Program-made: the position numbers and the translations under genes
Part shown: positions 26,837-35,390 of the stretch, piece by piece
Layout of the letters: each line of letters opens with the position of its first letter
How positions within the stretch are numbered: position 1 is the first letter of the stretch
Assembly: GCF_000297095.1 (NCBI RefSeq)
Contig: NZ_AEEA01000085.1
Location: 1 to 64,000 of the forward strand
Direction of reading: 5' to 3'
DNA length: 64,000 bases
Origin: Treponema primitia ZAS-1
Lineage (GTDB): Bacteria; Spirochaetota; Spirochaetia; Treponematales; Breznakiellaceae
Notes under the pieces: generated by a model
What the model was told of the DNA's origin: nothing
Seen by the model: only the letters and a program-made list of their open reading frames with translations
Database searches by the model: none

Positions 26837-28897
26837 TTAGCGAAGGTACCGCAGCAAACTCCGCAGTTCCGGGTCCGCCATGGCATCCGCCGGATTATCC
26901 ACGGGTTTTTCGTTCTGCAGGATAATCTCGTCCCCAATACCGATGCGGTCAAAGAACCCCTCCCGGGTGAGTATCCCCATGGATACCTCCTCATCAGCCC
27001 GTTCTATACGCAATTTTCCTACCACATCCTCCGGGGAATACACCAGGCCTATGCCTTCGTTGCGGATCACCGGCTGGCCTTTCTTGACCACATCGTATTC
27101 GGTTTCACTTTTAACGCCGTCCGCGCGGCCCTTGTCGATAAGACCCTGGGAGGAACGGCGCCGGATCAGCTCGGCGCGGAACGGGAGGGCCCGGGAAAGC
27201 TGGTCCGCCAAGCCCCGGGAGGCGTTTCGCAGGCGATCGTCGCCGGTACGGTAGGTGTAGAAGGAGGCGGCGGGGGAACCGGTACGGCCCACAAAGAGTT
27301 CGCCCTTAAGGGCAAGGTCCCGCGCGTTTTCAGATACCGTAACGATAAGGAAGTAATCCGCTCCCTCTTCCCGGGCGGTACGGAAGGCGGCGGAAAATGA
27401 GGGTTGTTTAAGGGCAAGGTCAGGGGCGGCTATGTTCCGGTCATGGATCAACAGGTCCCGGACATAGGCGGAACCCACAGCCCCGGCTTCGGCGTGGTAA
27501 AAAGCGCCATCGGAGGCTATGGTAAATACCGCCACATTCCAGTGACGCTTGGCAATCTCTACGGGATCCGCATCCCAGCGCCGGTACAGCGCATCGGCTA
27601 GAAGGGCATCGTAGGCTTCGATAGCATCGTTAATAGCCGGGTCATTCAGGTTGTTGCTCCGGAGGAAACGCAGTTCCTCCAGGTAGCGGGCGGGATACCC
27701 TTGGATCCGCAGTATTTCTGCGTATTCCCGCCGGTCCCGGGCATAGGGGTTAAGCCGCAGCCCCCGGCGGTATTCAAAGAGGGCCTGATCCGTGAGGTTT
27801 CCGGAACGAAATTCCCGGGCGCGGTTAAAATGCCAGGACGCCCAGCGGCTCCGCAGGGGATCCTCCAGGCTGGTATTGCCGAGGATCAGATCCTCCAGGG
27901 CGGAACGGACAAACTCATCGTTGGGATCAATCCCCGAAGCCTGGGAAAGTATATTCATAGCATCGTTGATCCGCCCAAGGCTGATATAGGCCATACCCTT
28001 GAGGTACCAGGCGGCTAAATCGCTGCGATCCTCCGCAATGGCCTGATCCGCCAGGGCGGCAGCTTCTTCGTACTGCCCGGAACGGTAGCGGAGGCTTGCC
28101 AGCAGCGCCCGTGCGGGCTTATACCCCGGCCTATACGCCAGGGCCTGTTCGACATAGCGTATGGCCTGGGGGAAACGCCCGGCCTTGGCGTCTATGTAGG
28201 CGGCGTAGTAATAGACCCGGTAATCCTCGCGGTGCTGCAACAGGGCCCGCTCAATATAAGGCCGGGCGCCTTCCAGGTCCCCCAGGGAGCAGAGAACCAG
28301 GGCGAGAGAGAGGAGGAGCCTCCTATCATCGGGAAAGCGGCGGGCCACCTCCCGGTACCGGATAACCGCATCACCCGAGCGGCCCCGGGCCACATCAAGC
28401 TCCGCCCCCGCAAAAAGGGCCTCCAGGTTATAGGGTTCCCGCTTGAGAATATCGGTAATGATAGTCTGTGCCTCCCCCAGCCGCCCCAGGGCTATGAGGG
28501 TAGTGGCTTCCAGATTGGCAAGGGGCATACTGCTCCGGGCCAGGGTCCGGGCCTTCCGCACCCAGCTCAGGGCCTGATCGAATTCACCAAGCTCGTAGTA
28601 ACACTCCGCCAGAGCGGCGGTCCCTTCGGCGTGGGCTGCGTTAAGGCGGACACATTCCAACAGGGCCTCCGCTGCGGCGTACCAGTTTTCCTGCGCCATA
28701 TATTCGCGGCCCCGATCATAATAGGCCCCCGCGCCGGAAGCCGAACCGCTTTGGGCATATGGCTGTCCCATAACCGCAAAGGTTAAAAGAAAGAAAAAAA
28801 GAAGAAATTTCAACCACAAAGGTACAGAAGGGAGGAAAGAAGAAGAAAAGGGGGAAAGTTCTAGAGTAGTTGTAGTATCCTTGCTTCTTTTCTTCAT
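26837..28897 (-). CDS. Exported tetratricopeptide-repeat protein
   Basis: About 686 aa from ATG 28897 (AAAGGA 6 bases upstream; GTG at 28915 is an alternative). Signal peptide LKFLLFFFLLTFAVMG-QPYAQS, preceded by an unusual ~28-residue Ser/Pro/Thr stretch. Residues ~55-370 are about nine TPR units (YYDRGREYMAQENWYAAAEA; AECYYELGEFDQALSWVRKA; LIALGRLGEAQTIITDILKR). The C-terminal ~300 residues are beta-rich with a possible SH3-like end (DVVKKGQPVIRNEGIGL). Likely a periplasmic scaffold. The N-terminal coding DNA overlaps one arm of a dispersed inverted repeat (28812-28831), so the signal-peptide region seems partly built from a repeat. Confidence 0.75.
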   Translation of the reverse strand: MKKRSKDTTTTLELSPFSSSFLPSVPLWLKFLLFFFLLTFAVMGQPYAQSGSASGAGAYYDRGREYMAQENWYAAAEALLECVRLNAAHAEGTAALAECYYELGEFDQALSWVRKARTLARSSMPLANLEATTLIALGRLGEAQTIITDILKREPYNLEALFAGAELDVARGRSGDAVIRYREVARRFPDDRRLLLSLALVLCSLGDLEGARPYIERALLQHREDYRVYYYAAYIDAKAGRFPQAIRYVEQALAYRPGYKPARALLASLRYRSGQYEEAAALADQAIAEDRSDLAAWYLKGMAYISLGRINDAMNILSQASGIDPNDEFVRSALEDLILGNTSLEDPLRSRWASWHFNRAREFRSGNLTDQALFEYRRGLRLNPYARDRREYAEILRIQGYPARYLEELRFLRSNNLNDPAINDAIEAYDALLADALYRRWDADPVEIAKRHWNVAVFTIASDGAFYHAEAGAVGSAYVRDLLIHDRNIAAPDLALKQPSFSAAFRTAREEGADYFLIVTVSENARDLALKGELFVGRTGSPAASFYTYRTGDDRLRNASRGLADQLSRALPFRAELIRRRSSQGLIDKGRADGVKSETEYDVVKKGQPVIRNEGIGLVYSPEDVVGKLRIERADEEVSMGILTREGFFDRIGIGDEIILQNEKPVDNPADAMADPELRSLLRYLR

Positions 28898-28949
28898 CCT
28901 CTTTCCTTTCTTCACATTCGCCTTCTGTACCTTCTGTGCCTTTGTGGTT
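28812..28949. repeat. Dispersed inverted repeat (ACCACAAAGG family)
   Basis: AACCACAAAGGTACAGAAGG (28812-28831) faces its reverse complement (28930-28949) with 19 of 20 matches. The sequence is clearly related to the arms at 168-292. One arm lies in the TPR gene's signal-peptide region; the other lies in the gap after corC. Confidence 0.65.
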
Positions 28950-29017
28950 TTTATTCTCTTCCTTCTTCAGCACTATCTTTGTGGTTTTTATTGTCTTCTT
29001 TCTTATTCAGCACTATC
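28941..29017. repeat. Tandem duplication at the corC 3' end
   Basis: A ~37 bp unit starting TTTGTGGTTTTTATT and ending CAGCACTATC occurs at 28941-28977 and again, with small changes, at 28978-29017. The corC stop (28951) lies in the downstream copy, so the protein's last residues (KNHKDSAEEGRE) come from the duplication. Confidence 0.6.
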
Positions 29018-29748
29018 TTTACCGTATTTATCTTATGCCCATCCATGTCCTGGATGATAAAATCCGTATCACCGTAGACGGCTTTTTCGTATTTTACGGG
29101 AATTTTTCCAAAAAGATCAAACACAAAGCCGCCCAGGGTATCAAAATCATCCGCAGGCAGCGTTACTCCGGTTTCCTCGGAAAGATCTTCCAGGTTTACC
29201 CGGGCGTCACAGAGGAAGGTCCCCTCCCCTAACTTGAGGATGTTCTCAGTTTCGTTATCAAATTCATCCTGGATATCACCGATGATCTCTTCGATAATAT
29301 TTTCCATGCAGATAATCCCCGAAACCCCGCCGTACTCGTCCACCACCACCGCAATGTGGACCCGGCGGCGGCGCAGTTCCGCAAGGAGTTCGTTAATATG
29401 CTTTGAGCCGGGCACAAAGAAGGGCTTGCGGAGCAGGTTCTGGATTGAAAGTTCCTCGCCCTTAACCAGGGCTTTAAGCAGATCCTTTACATAGAGGATA
29501 CCCACCACGTTGTCGATAGTTTCCTTGTACACCGGAAAACGGGAATGATCACTTTCGGTGATCCGTTCCAGCAGTTCTTCCCGGGTGGCGTCCACAGAAA
29601 TGAACACCGTATCGATCCGGGGTACCATGATCTCCTTAACCGTGGTATCCGAAAGCTCCACCACCCCGCGGATCATTTCCTGCTGATCCGTCTCCAGAGC
29701 CTGTAATGTTTTTTTATCTATTTCACCTTTTTTAAAAAATAGCTTCAC
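28951..29748 (-). CDS. CorC/YbeX-type CBS-domain protein
   Basis: 265 aa. Two CBS domains (residues ~35-160: VKEIMVPRIDTVFISVDATR; HSRFPVYKETIDNVVGILYV; RRRVHIAVVVDEYGGVSGII) followed by a CorC_HlyC (transporter-associated) domain with ADDFDTLGGFVFDLFGKIP. It lacks the membrane DUF21 part, so it is the soluble YbeX/CorC form tied to Mg2+ handling and ribosome-related stress. GTG start overlaps ybeY by 17 bases; phoH-ybeY-ybeX is a classic cluster. The charged tail derives from a local tandem duplication. Confidence 0.88.
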   Translation of the reverse strand: MKLFFKKGEIDKKTLQALETDQQEMIRGVVELSDTTVKEIMVPRIDTVFISVDATREELLERITESDHSRFPVYKETIDNVVGILYVKDLLKALVKGEELSIQNLLRKPFFVPGSKHINELLAELRRRRVHIAVVVDEYGGVSGIICMENIIEEIIGDIQDEFDNETENILKLGEGTFLCDARVNLEDLSEETGVTLPADDFDTLGGFVFDLFGKIPVKYEKAVYGDTDFIIQDMDGHKINTVKIVLNKKEDNKNHKDSAEEGRE

Positions 29749-30190
29749 CCGATAACTCCGTCAGGATCTGTTCCTGTAGTTTTAACATGGGCTCCACGCC
29801 CTCGTTTGTTTGGTGATCCATTCCGTCTAAGTGGAGAATACCATGGATTAAAAGGCGGCGTAACTCTTCATCCCGGGAAACCTTAAAATATTCGGCATTT
29901 TCCTCCAGGGTTTCCAGGGAAACGATGATATCCCCGCTGAGGAACCGGGTTTCCCCGCTTGTTTCATCATGGTAATTAGTCCCCAGCTCAAAGGATAATA
30001 CATCCGTGGGTTCATCGATATTCCGGAATCGCTCGTTTAACGATCTGATATAGGCGTTATTGCAGAAAAGCACCGAAAGATCCCAGGCATCCTTTTCCAG
30101 CCTGTCCAGAACCTTAAGAATATAGTCATTTACCATGGGCGACCAAGCAGGTAGGGGGACCTCCTCGGCGCTGATATCCACCCGGTTCAT
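29732..30190 (-). CDS. ybeY: Endoribonuclease YbeY
   Basis: 152 aa zinc endoribonuclease for 16S rRNA maturation and ribosome quality control. The zinc-binding motif HGILHLDGMDHQ is complete, and LNERFRNIDEPTDVLSFEL is the conserved middle block. The ATG overlaps the pgpH stop by 4 bases and the gene overlaps corC, so translation is coupled. Length is normal. Confidence 0.95.
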   Translation of the reverse strand: MNRVDISAEEVPLPAWSPMVNDYILKVLDRLEKDAWDLSVLFCNNAYIRSLNERFRNIDEPTDVLSFELGTNYHDETSGETRFLSGDIIVSLETLEENAEYFKVSRDEELRRLLIHGILHLDGMDHQTNEGVEPMLKLQEQILTELSGEAIF

Positions 30191-32496
30191 ACGGGGGCTC
30201 CCGGAGAAGCGGGCCCTGTACCGCCCTCCCCATGGCCGCCGGAATGGGTATGGGCCGCAGCTTGAACCGCTTCCTTAAGCTGTTTGGGATATTCAATCCG
30301 GGAATGATAATGCCCCGCCAAGACCCGGACAAAGATATTCTCAATGGTCTGGAGTTCCCGGAAGGTCAAATCCGAATCCCATAGCTGGCCCGAATCAAAT
30401 TTTGACAGGAACATTTCGTGGATAAATTTTTCCAGTCTGGATGCGGTTGGTTTCTTCAAGGTCCGTACCGCCGCCTCGGTCACATCCGCCAGCATCACCA
30501 CCGCAGATTCCCGGGAACGGGGCGGATTTCCGGGATAGGTAAAGTCCTCCACGTTCACCGCAGATTTATTGTGCGAGTCCGCAGACTCCCGCTTAAGCGC
30601 CTCGTGGTAAAACCAGCTGATCACCGAATTGCCGTGGTGTTCGGAAATAATATCCGTAACCGCCTGGGGAAGCCCCAGGAGCCGGGCCTTTTCCACGCCC
30701 AGCTTAACATGGCTGCGGATCACCGTGGCGGAAAGCCGAGGGGGAATATCATCATGCTTATTATAGACGGTCTGATTTTCCACAAAATAGTCGGGCTGAT
30801 CGATCTTCCCTATATCATGATAATAGGCCCCTACCCGGGCAAGCAGCGGATTAGCGCCTATCTCCTGACAGGCGGACTCCGCGAGGTTTGCCACCATCAC
30901 CGAATGGCTATAGGTACCCGGAGCGGCGGTAAAGAGCCGTTTAAGGATCGGGGAATTAAGATCCGAAAGTTCTATAAGCCGGAAGGTGGTGGGGGCGTTC
31001 AGGACATGTTCAAGCATGGGGAGAAAACCCAGGACCAGCATCCCCGAAGCAACGCCGTTAAAGGCCGCCAGAAACAGGGCCGGCGGATAATCCGCAAGGG
31101 AACTCCGCTTTATAAGGAGCAACCCTGTGGCAGTAAAGATATGGACCAGGGCCAGAATAAAACCAGCCTTGATCAGGTCCATGCGTTTTTCCGCATTCTG
31201 CAGTACATAGGCCGCCACTATTCCGGAACTAAGGGCGAAAACAAAGGAAGGCACATCAAAATGGCCGGACATAAAGGCCCCCAGAGGCAGGGCCAGGGCC
31301 AGAACCACCGCAAGCCGGGAACCGATCAGAATTGCGGGCAGCATTATTACCAGGGCAGTAGGCAGTGCCAGGGCCGCAGAAGGGTAATTTCCCAGGGGCA
31401 CGGTCCGCAGAAATACTGCGCCCACTATATAGAGCACCGTAAGAATTGCCAGAAGATAAACCTCCGCCGGAGAGAGGATCCTTCCAATGCTCCGCTTCCC
31501 CCCCATAAAAACCAGGAGGCCGTATACTAAGAAAAGTATAAGGATATGGCCTACCACCGGCCGGGGATCATAGCCGGGCTGGGAATTGATCAGCGCCCGG
31601 AGCTTAACCATATCCCCTTCGCCGATGATAAATCCCTTCCGTATAACCCGGTCGCCCTCTTCTATATACTTCATTACCGGTTTTGCCTGGGTACGGACTT
31701 CGGCCAGACGCAGGCTGGTCTCCTGGGGGGAGAAAAACACATTTTCTGTGATAAAGGGTTTCAACAAGGGGAAAGCAAGGACGGTAAAGGCAGCGGGAAA
31801 AGCCCCTCCCGCAATATGACGCCTAAGTGCATCTTCCACCCCGTCGTAACTGATAAGCCTATCGTAGGGCACCCGCTCCCGCTCTATCCGGCCGCTGCTA
31901 TTGTGGTACAGATCCACCACATCGGGGTTGAACATCTCAAGGCCAATCTGGGGTATGGCAACAATACCGGTATCCAGCAGGTAGTCCAGTACCGCAGAAC
32001 CATAGTCCAGGATGCGATCCCTGCCGGAATCCCGAAAAAGCATATCCAGAGTATTGGAACCAAAGGCCCCGGGAAGCTCAGCCTGAACCGCCAGTTTATA
32101 GGCTTCGGCGGAACTTCTTTGGGAAAAGAGATTCCGGGAGAGTTCTGCAAACCGGGAATAGGAGCTCCGGCTTCCCTCGTCGGCCTCCCGGGAAAACACA
32201 AAAACAGCCGGAACCAGCCGTTCTTCCGCCTCACGGCGCAGTTGGGTAGCGTCCTCGTCCACATAGGAGACCGCATGTTCCGAGATAATGTCCCGTTCCG
32301 CAACCCGGCCAAGTTCAAATTCCGTATAATTCCCGGCTTCGGCGATGTCGGAACGCATACTGCCCCAGATAATGGCGCCGCCGGATATGATAAATGCCAA
32401 TAGGCTTACCAGAGCAGGGCCCAGACGAAATTTCGGGAGCCTGAACTTTTTTAAAAAAATATCGCCCGAGGCAAAACCGTTACGATTTCGTTTCAT
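30187..32496 (-). CDS. 7TM-HD phosphohydrolase (PgpH-like c-di-AMP phosphodiesterase)
   Basis: About 769 aa from ATG 32496 (MKRNRNGF; 17 bp overlap with phoH), preferred over a frame start at 32565 deep inside phoH. Order: one N-terminal TM (LGPALVSLLAFIISGGAIIW), ~270-residue extracytoplasmic 7TMR-HDED domain, seven TM helices (~residues 310-480), then an HD domain with HSVMVANLAESACQEIG and YYHDIGKIDQPDYF (HD near residue 558), ending in a His/Gly/Pro-rich tail. The family hydrolyses c-di-AMP in Listeria; activity here is inferred. Sits between phoH and ybeY, a common position. Confidence 0.88.
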   Translation of the reverse strand: MKRNRNGFASGDIFLKKFRLPKFRLGPALVSLLAFIISGGAIIWGSMRSDIAEAGNYTEFELGRVAERDIISEHAVSYVDEDATQLRREAEERLVPAVFVFSREADEGSRSSYSRFAELSRNLFSQRSSAEAYKLAVQAELPGAFGSNTLDMLFRDSGRDRILDYGSAVLDYLLDTGIVAIPQIGLEMFNPDVVDLYHNSSGRIERERVPYDRLISYDGVEDALRRHIAGGAFPAAFTVLAFPLLKPFITENVFFSPQETSLRLAEVRTQAKPVMKYIEEGDRVIRKGFIIGEGDMVKLRALINSQPGYDPRPVVGHILILFLVYGLLVFMGGKRSIGRILSPAEVYLLAILTVLYIVGAVFLRTVPLGNYPSAALALPTALVIMLPAILIGSRLAVVLALALPLGAFMSGHFDVPSFVFALSSGIVAAYVLQNAEKRMDLIKAGFILALVHIFTATGLLLIKRSSLADYPPALFLAAFNGVASGMLVLGFLPMLEHVLNAPTTFRLIELSDLNSPILKRLFTAAPGTYSHSVMVANLAESACQEIGANPLLARVGAYYHDIGKIDQPDYFVENQTVYNKHDDIPPRLSATVIRSHVKLGVEKARLLGLPQAVTDIISEHHGNSVISWFYHEALKRESADSHNKSAVNVEDFTYPGNPPRSRESAVVMLADVTEAAVRTLKKPTASRLEKFIHEMFLSKFDSGQLWDSDLTFRELQTIENIFVRVLAGHYHSRIEYPKQLKEAVQAAAHTHSGGHGEGGTGPASPGAPV

Positions 32497-33442
32497 TTTC
32501 GTAGGCCTGAATAATTTTTTTAATGAGCGGATGCCGGACCACATCGCCCGTATTGAGGTAGGCAAAGTGTATCCCCTCCACTTCTTTGAGAATGGTAAGG
32601 GCGTGGATTAACCCCGAATCTACCCGTTTAGGCAGATCCACCTGGGTAGCATCCCCGGTAATAACCGCCCGGGCGCCCTGGCCCAGCCTGGTGAGGAACA
32701 TCTTCATCTGCTCCTTGGTCGTATTCTGGGCTTCGTCCAGAATAATGATACAATCGTTAAGGCTCCGTCCCCGCATATAGGCCAGGGGCGCTATTTCTAT
32801 GGTATGGTTTTCTTCCATACGGTGGATCACCTCAAAGGGGATGAGGGATTCCATGGCGTCGTAGAGGGGCCGGAGATAGGGGTTTATCTTCTGGGCCAGA
32901 TCCCCCGGGAGAAAACCCAGGCTTTCACCGGCCTCCACCACCGGACGGGTAAGCACCAGTTTACGCATCTTTTTTGATAATACCAGATAAAGGGCCTCCG
33001 CTATGGCCAGAAAGGTCTTCCCCGTACCGGCGGGCCCTACGCAGAAGGTAATATCGTTGGAACGCATGCCCTGGATATACCGGGCCTGATTGTGGCCCCG
33101 GGGAAAGACCTTGCCAAAGCCGTGGGGAATATGGATCACCGCATCCTGCAGTATCCCGGGTCCGCTTTCATCCGGAGAAACGGTTCCAACTAGGGCCCTG
33201 ACAAAATCCGGGGAAGGATTATCCCCCTCCCGAACTGCGCTTATAAGGCTATCCATCATCGTCCTGAAACGCCGGACCCCGGCCTCATCGACCCCTTCCA
33301 AACGTATTTCATTCCCCCGGGTTGCGATACGGCCCCCCAGGGACCCTTCGATAAGCTTCAGGTTCCCATCATTTGCCCCGCAAACTCCGGACAGAACCTC
33401 ATGGCTATCCAGTACAACGGTTATGCTATCGTCCAAAAACAC
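32480..33442 (-). CDS. PhoH-family ATPase (YbeZ)
   Basis: 320 aa. Walker A is in CVGPAGTGKTFLAIAEALYL and Walker B in DCIIILDEAQNTTKEQMKMF; VITGDATQVDLP is the family's third block. An N-terminal ~90 residue domain (KLIEGSLGGRIATRGNEIRL) is the KH-like RNA-binding part. PhoH/YbeZ works with YbeY in ribosomal RNA processing, which the neighbour genes support. Start is GTG 33442. Confidence 0.93.
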   Translation of the reverse strand: MFLDDSITVVLDSHEVLSGVCGANDGNLKLIEGSLGGRIATRGNEIRLEGVDEAGVRRFRTMMDSLISAVREGDNPSPDFVRALVGTVSPDESGPGILQDAVIHIPHGFGKVFPRGHNQARYIQGMRSNDITFCVGPAGTGKTFLAIAEALYLVLSKKMRKLVLTRPVVEAGESLGFLPGDLAQKINPYLRPLYDAMESLIPFEVIHRMEENHTIEIAPLAYMRGRSLNDCIIILDEAQNTTKEQMKMFLTRLGQGARAVITGDATQVDLPKRVDSGLIHALTILKEVEGIHFAYLNTGDVVRHPLIKKIIQAYENETKS

Positions 33443-33479
33443 CTCTAAGTTTCAAGTCTATAGTCCCCTCATGGGGACG

Positions 33480-34592
33480 TCAAGTGTCAACATAGATACG
33501 TGGCACCCGCTTGTTTATCCCGCAGGTGATCTCGTAGGAAATGGTACCCAGTTTTGCGGCAAGATCCGCAGCGGAAAGGGCGTCTCCCCCAAAAAAGCTT
33601 ACGCTGTCCCAGCGGCGTATTGCCGTATTTGGCCCCAGATCCGCCATACACTGGTCCATGCAGATCCGGCCTACCAGGGGATACCAGGCGCCGTTTATCC
33701 GTACTCGGAAATCTCCGCTGAGCCGCCGGGGCAGGCCGTCGCCGTATCCCACAGGAATGGTGGCGATGGTGGTATCCCTATCTGCAGTCCAGGTCCGCCC
33801 GTAGGAAACGGTCTCTCCTTTTTTCACCTGCTTGATAAACACAATCTGGCTGACCAGCTCCATGACGGGCTTTACCGGAAGAATCTGTTCAGCGCCGACG
33901 GGGGCATAGCCGTAGAGGAGTATACCCGGGCGAACCATATCAAAAAAGGCATCCTCGTGGAAGGCCAGGGCGCCGGTATTGGCGGCGTGGACCAGGCCGG
34001 GATCGATCCCCGCCCGGCGTATCCCCTCCACTGCGGCACTGAACCGCCCAAGCTGTTCCTTGGTGTAGGCCGCATCTTCTTTGTCAAGGGAATCGGAGAC
34101 CGCCAGGTGGGTGGCGACACCCCCAAGTTTAAGGTACTTCGATCCGGCGATAAGGGCTGCAAGTTCCGGGGCGGAAGACGGCGGGCATCCTACCCGGCCC
34201 ATACCGGTATCCACCTTCAGGTGAACAGAAAGACGCTCCCCTCCCTGCTCCGCCACTGCGGCAAGCTCCCGGATAAAGTCCCGGTCCCCTGCCAGGGGGA
34301 TGAGCTTATCCACTATCAATTCGGGAATTTCCTCGGGCAAGGGTATGGAAAGGAGCAGTATCGGTGCGGTAATCCCCGCCTCCCGGAGCTCCGCCCCCTC
34401 GGCCGCCGTGGCCACCGCCAGGAATTCTGCGCCTTCCTCCAGAGCCGCTTTGGCAAGGGGAACCGCCCCGTGACCGTAGCCATCGGCCTTAACGGGCACA
34501 CAGATCTTCCGGGCGGAACCGACACGGGAACGGACCAGGCGAAGATTGTAACGAAAAACATCAAGGCGGATAATGGCACGGGTTGCACGCAT
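33480..34592 (-). CDS. alr: Alanine racemase
   Basis: 370 aa PLP enzyme making D-alanine for peptidoglycan. The PLP lysine is in CVPVKADGYGHGAVPLAKAA (near residue 35) and the second catalytic base is the Tyr in ETVSYGRTWTA (near 265). The barrel and C-terminal beta domain (RICMDQCMADLG; SYEITCGINKRVPRIY) are complete. The ATG abuts the TRAP gene stop, so alr is read from the same transcript. A GTCCCC-TCAT-GGGGAC hairpin lies in the 37 bp before phoH. Confidence 0.95.
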   Translation of the reverse strand: MRATRAIIRLDVFRYNLRLVRSRVGSARKICVPVKADGYGHGAVPLAKAALEEGAEFLAVATAAEGAELREAGITAPILLLSIPLPEEIPELIVDKLIPLAGDRDFIRELAAVAEQGGERLSVHLKVDTGMGRVGCPPSSAPELAALIAGSKYLKLGGVATHLAVSDSLDKEDAAYTKEQLGRFSAAVEGIRRAGIDPGLVHAANTGALAFHEDAFFDMVRPGILLYGYAPVGAEQILPVKPVMELVSQIVFIKQVKKGETVSYGRTWTADRDTTIATIPVGYGDGLPRRLSGDFRVRINGAWYPLVGRICMDQCMADLGPNTAIRRWDSVSFFGGDALSAADLAAKLGTISYEITCGINKRVPRIYVDT

Positions 34593-35390
34593 TTAGAAAA
34601 ACCTCGTCAGATACATTGAAAACCAGGGTACGTAGGTAACCAGGATTACTACTATCAGTTGGATAAGCAGGAAGGGAAACACATAGCGGCAGATCTCCAG
34701 AAAGGGTTTCTTAAACCGGTATGTCGCCAGGAAAAGGTTAAGCCCCACCGGCGGGGTGAGGAAGCCGACTTCCAGATTGATGATAAAGATGATCCCCAGA
34801 TGAACCGGATCTATGCCATAGGCCTGCCCCAGGGGAGTAACCAGGGGAAGCACGATGAGGATGGCGGAAAAGATATCCATAAGACAGCCCACCACCAAAA
34901 GCGCCAGGTTGAGCAGGAGGAGAAAGACGTACTTGGATTCAACCGTGGCCTGCATCCATTGGGCAAGCCTTTCCGGCGCCTGGGTATCTACTATATAGTA
35001 AGACAAAGCCATGGACAGGGCGATGATAGAAAGCACACCCCCCATGATGGGAACGGCCTTGCGGAAAAGGGGTATCAGGCCTTTCAGAGTAATATCCCGG
35101 TGGATCAGAACCTCAACAATAAAAATATAGATCAGCGCAACCGCAGCAACCTCCACCAGGGAGAGGATCCCGGAGAAGAACCCGGCGATCAACAGAAACG
35201 GCAGGACAATCTCGAAGGCGGATTTTTTTAAACCCCTCAGGGCTTCCCGAACACGAAATGGTTCAACGGGTATTTTATATTTTATCGAAGCGATGATACC
35301 AAAGACAATAAGCGCCACAACCAGGATAAGCCCCGGAATAATTCCCCCTAAAAACAGGTGCATGATATTGGTCATGGTGGTTGCTCCCAC
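34593..35390 (-). CDS. TRAP transporter TatQM, C-terminal part (out of frame)
   Basis: The last ~265 codons of a TRAP DctM-type permease: GATTMTNIMHLFLGGIIPGL, GFFSGILSLVEVAAVALIYI and VGFLTPPVGLNLFLATYRFK are standard DctM blocks. The frame's first codon here is GTG, but real protein sequence extends further up: reading from 35508 upward gives ILFAVLSEHIKYPEKF, TSSGSIGLLFPPSLPIILVG. So this is the 3' half of one gene joined to the 36456 start through a one-base shift at a G7 run (C7, 35509-35515). Confidence 0.8.
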   Translation of the reverse strand: MGATTMTNIMHLFLGGIIPGLILVVALIVFGIIASIKYKIPVEPFRVREALRGLKKSAFEIVLPFLLIAGFFSGILSLVEVAAVALIYIFIVEVLIHRDITLKGLIPLFRKAVPIMGGVLSIIALSMALSYYIVDTQAPERLAQWMQATVESKYVFLLLLNLALLVVGCLMDIFSAILIVLPLVTPLGQAYGIDPVHLGIIFIINLEVGFLTPPVGLNLFLATYRFKKPFLEICRYVFPFLLIQLIVVILVTYVPWFSMYLTRFF

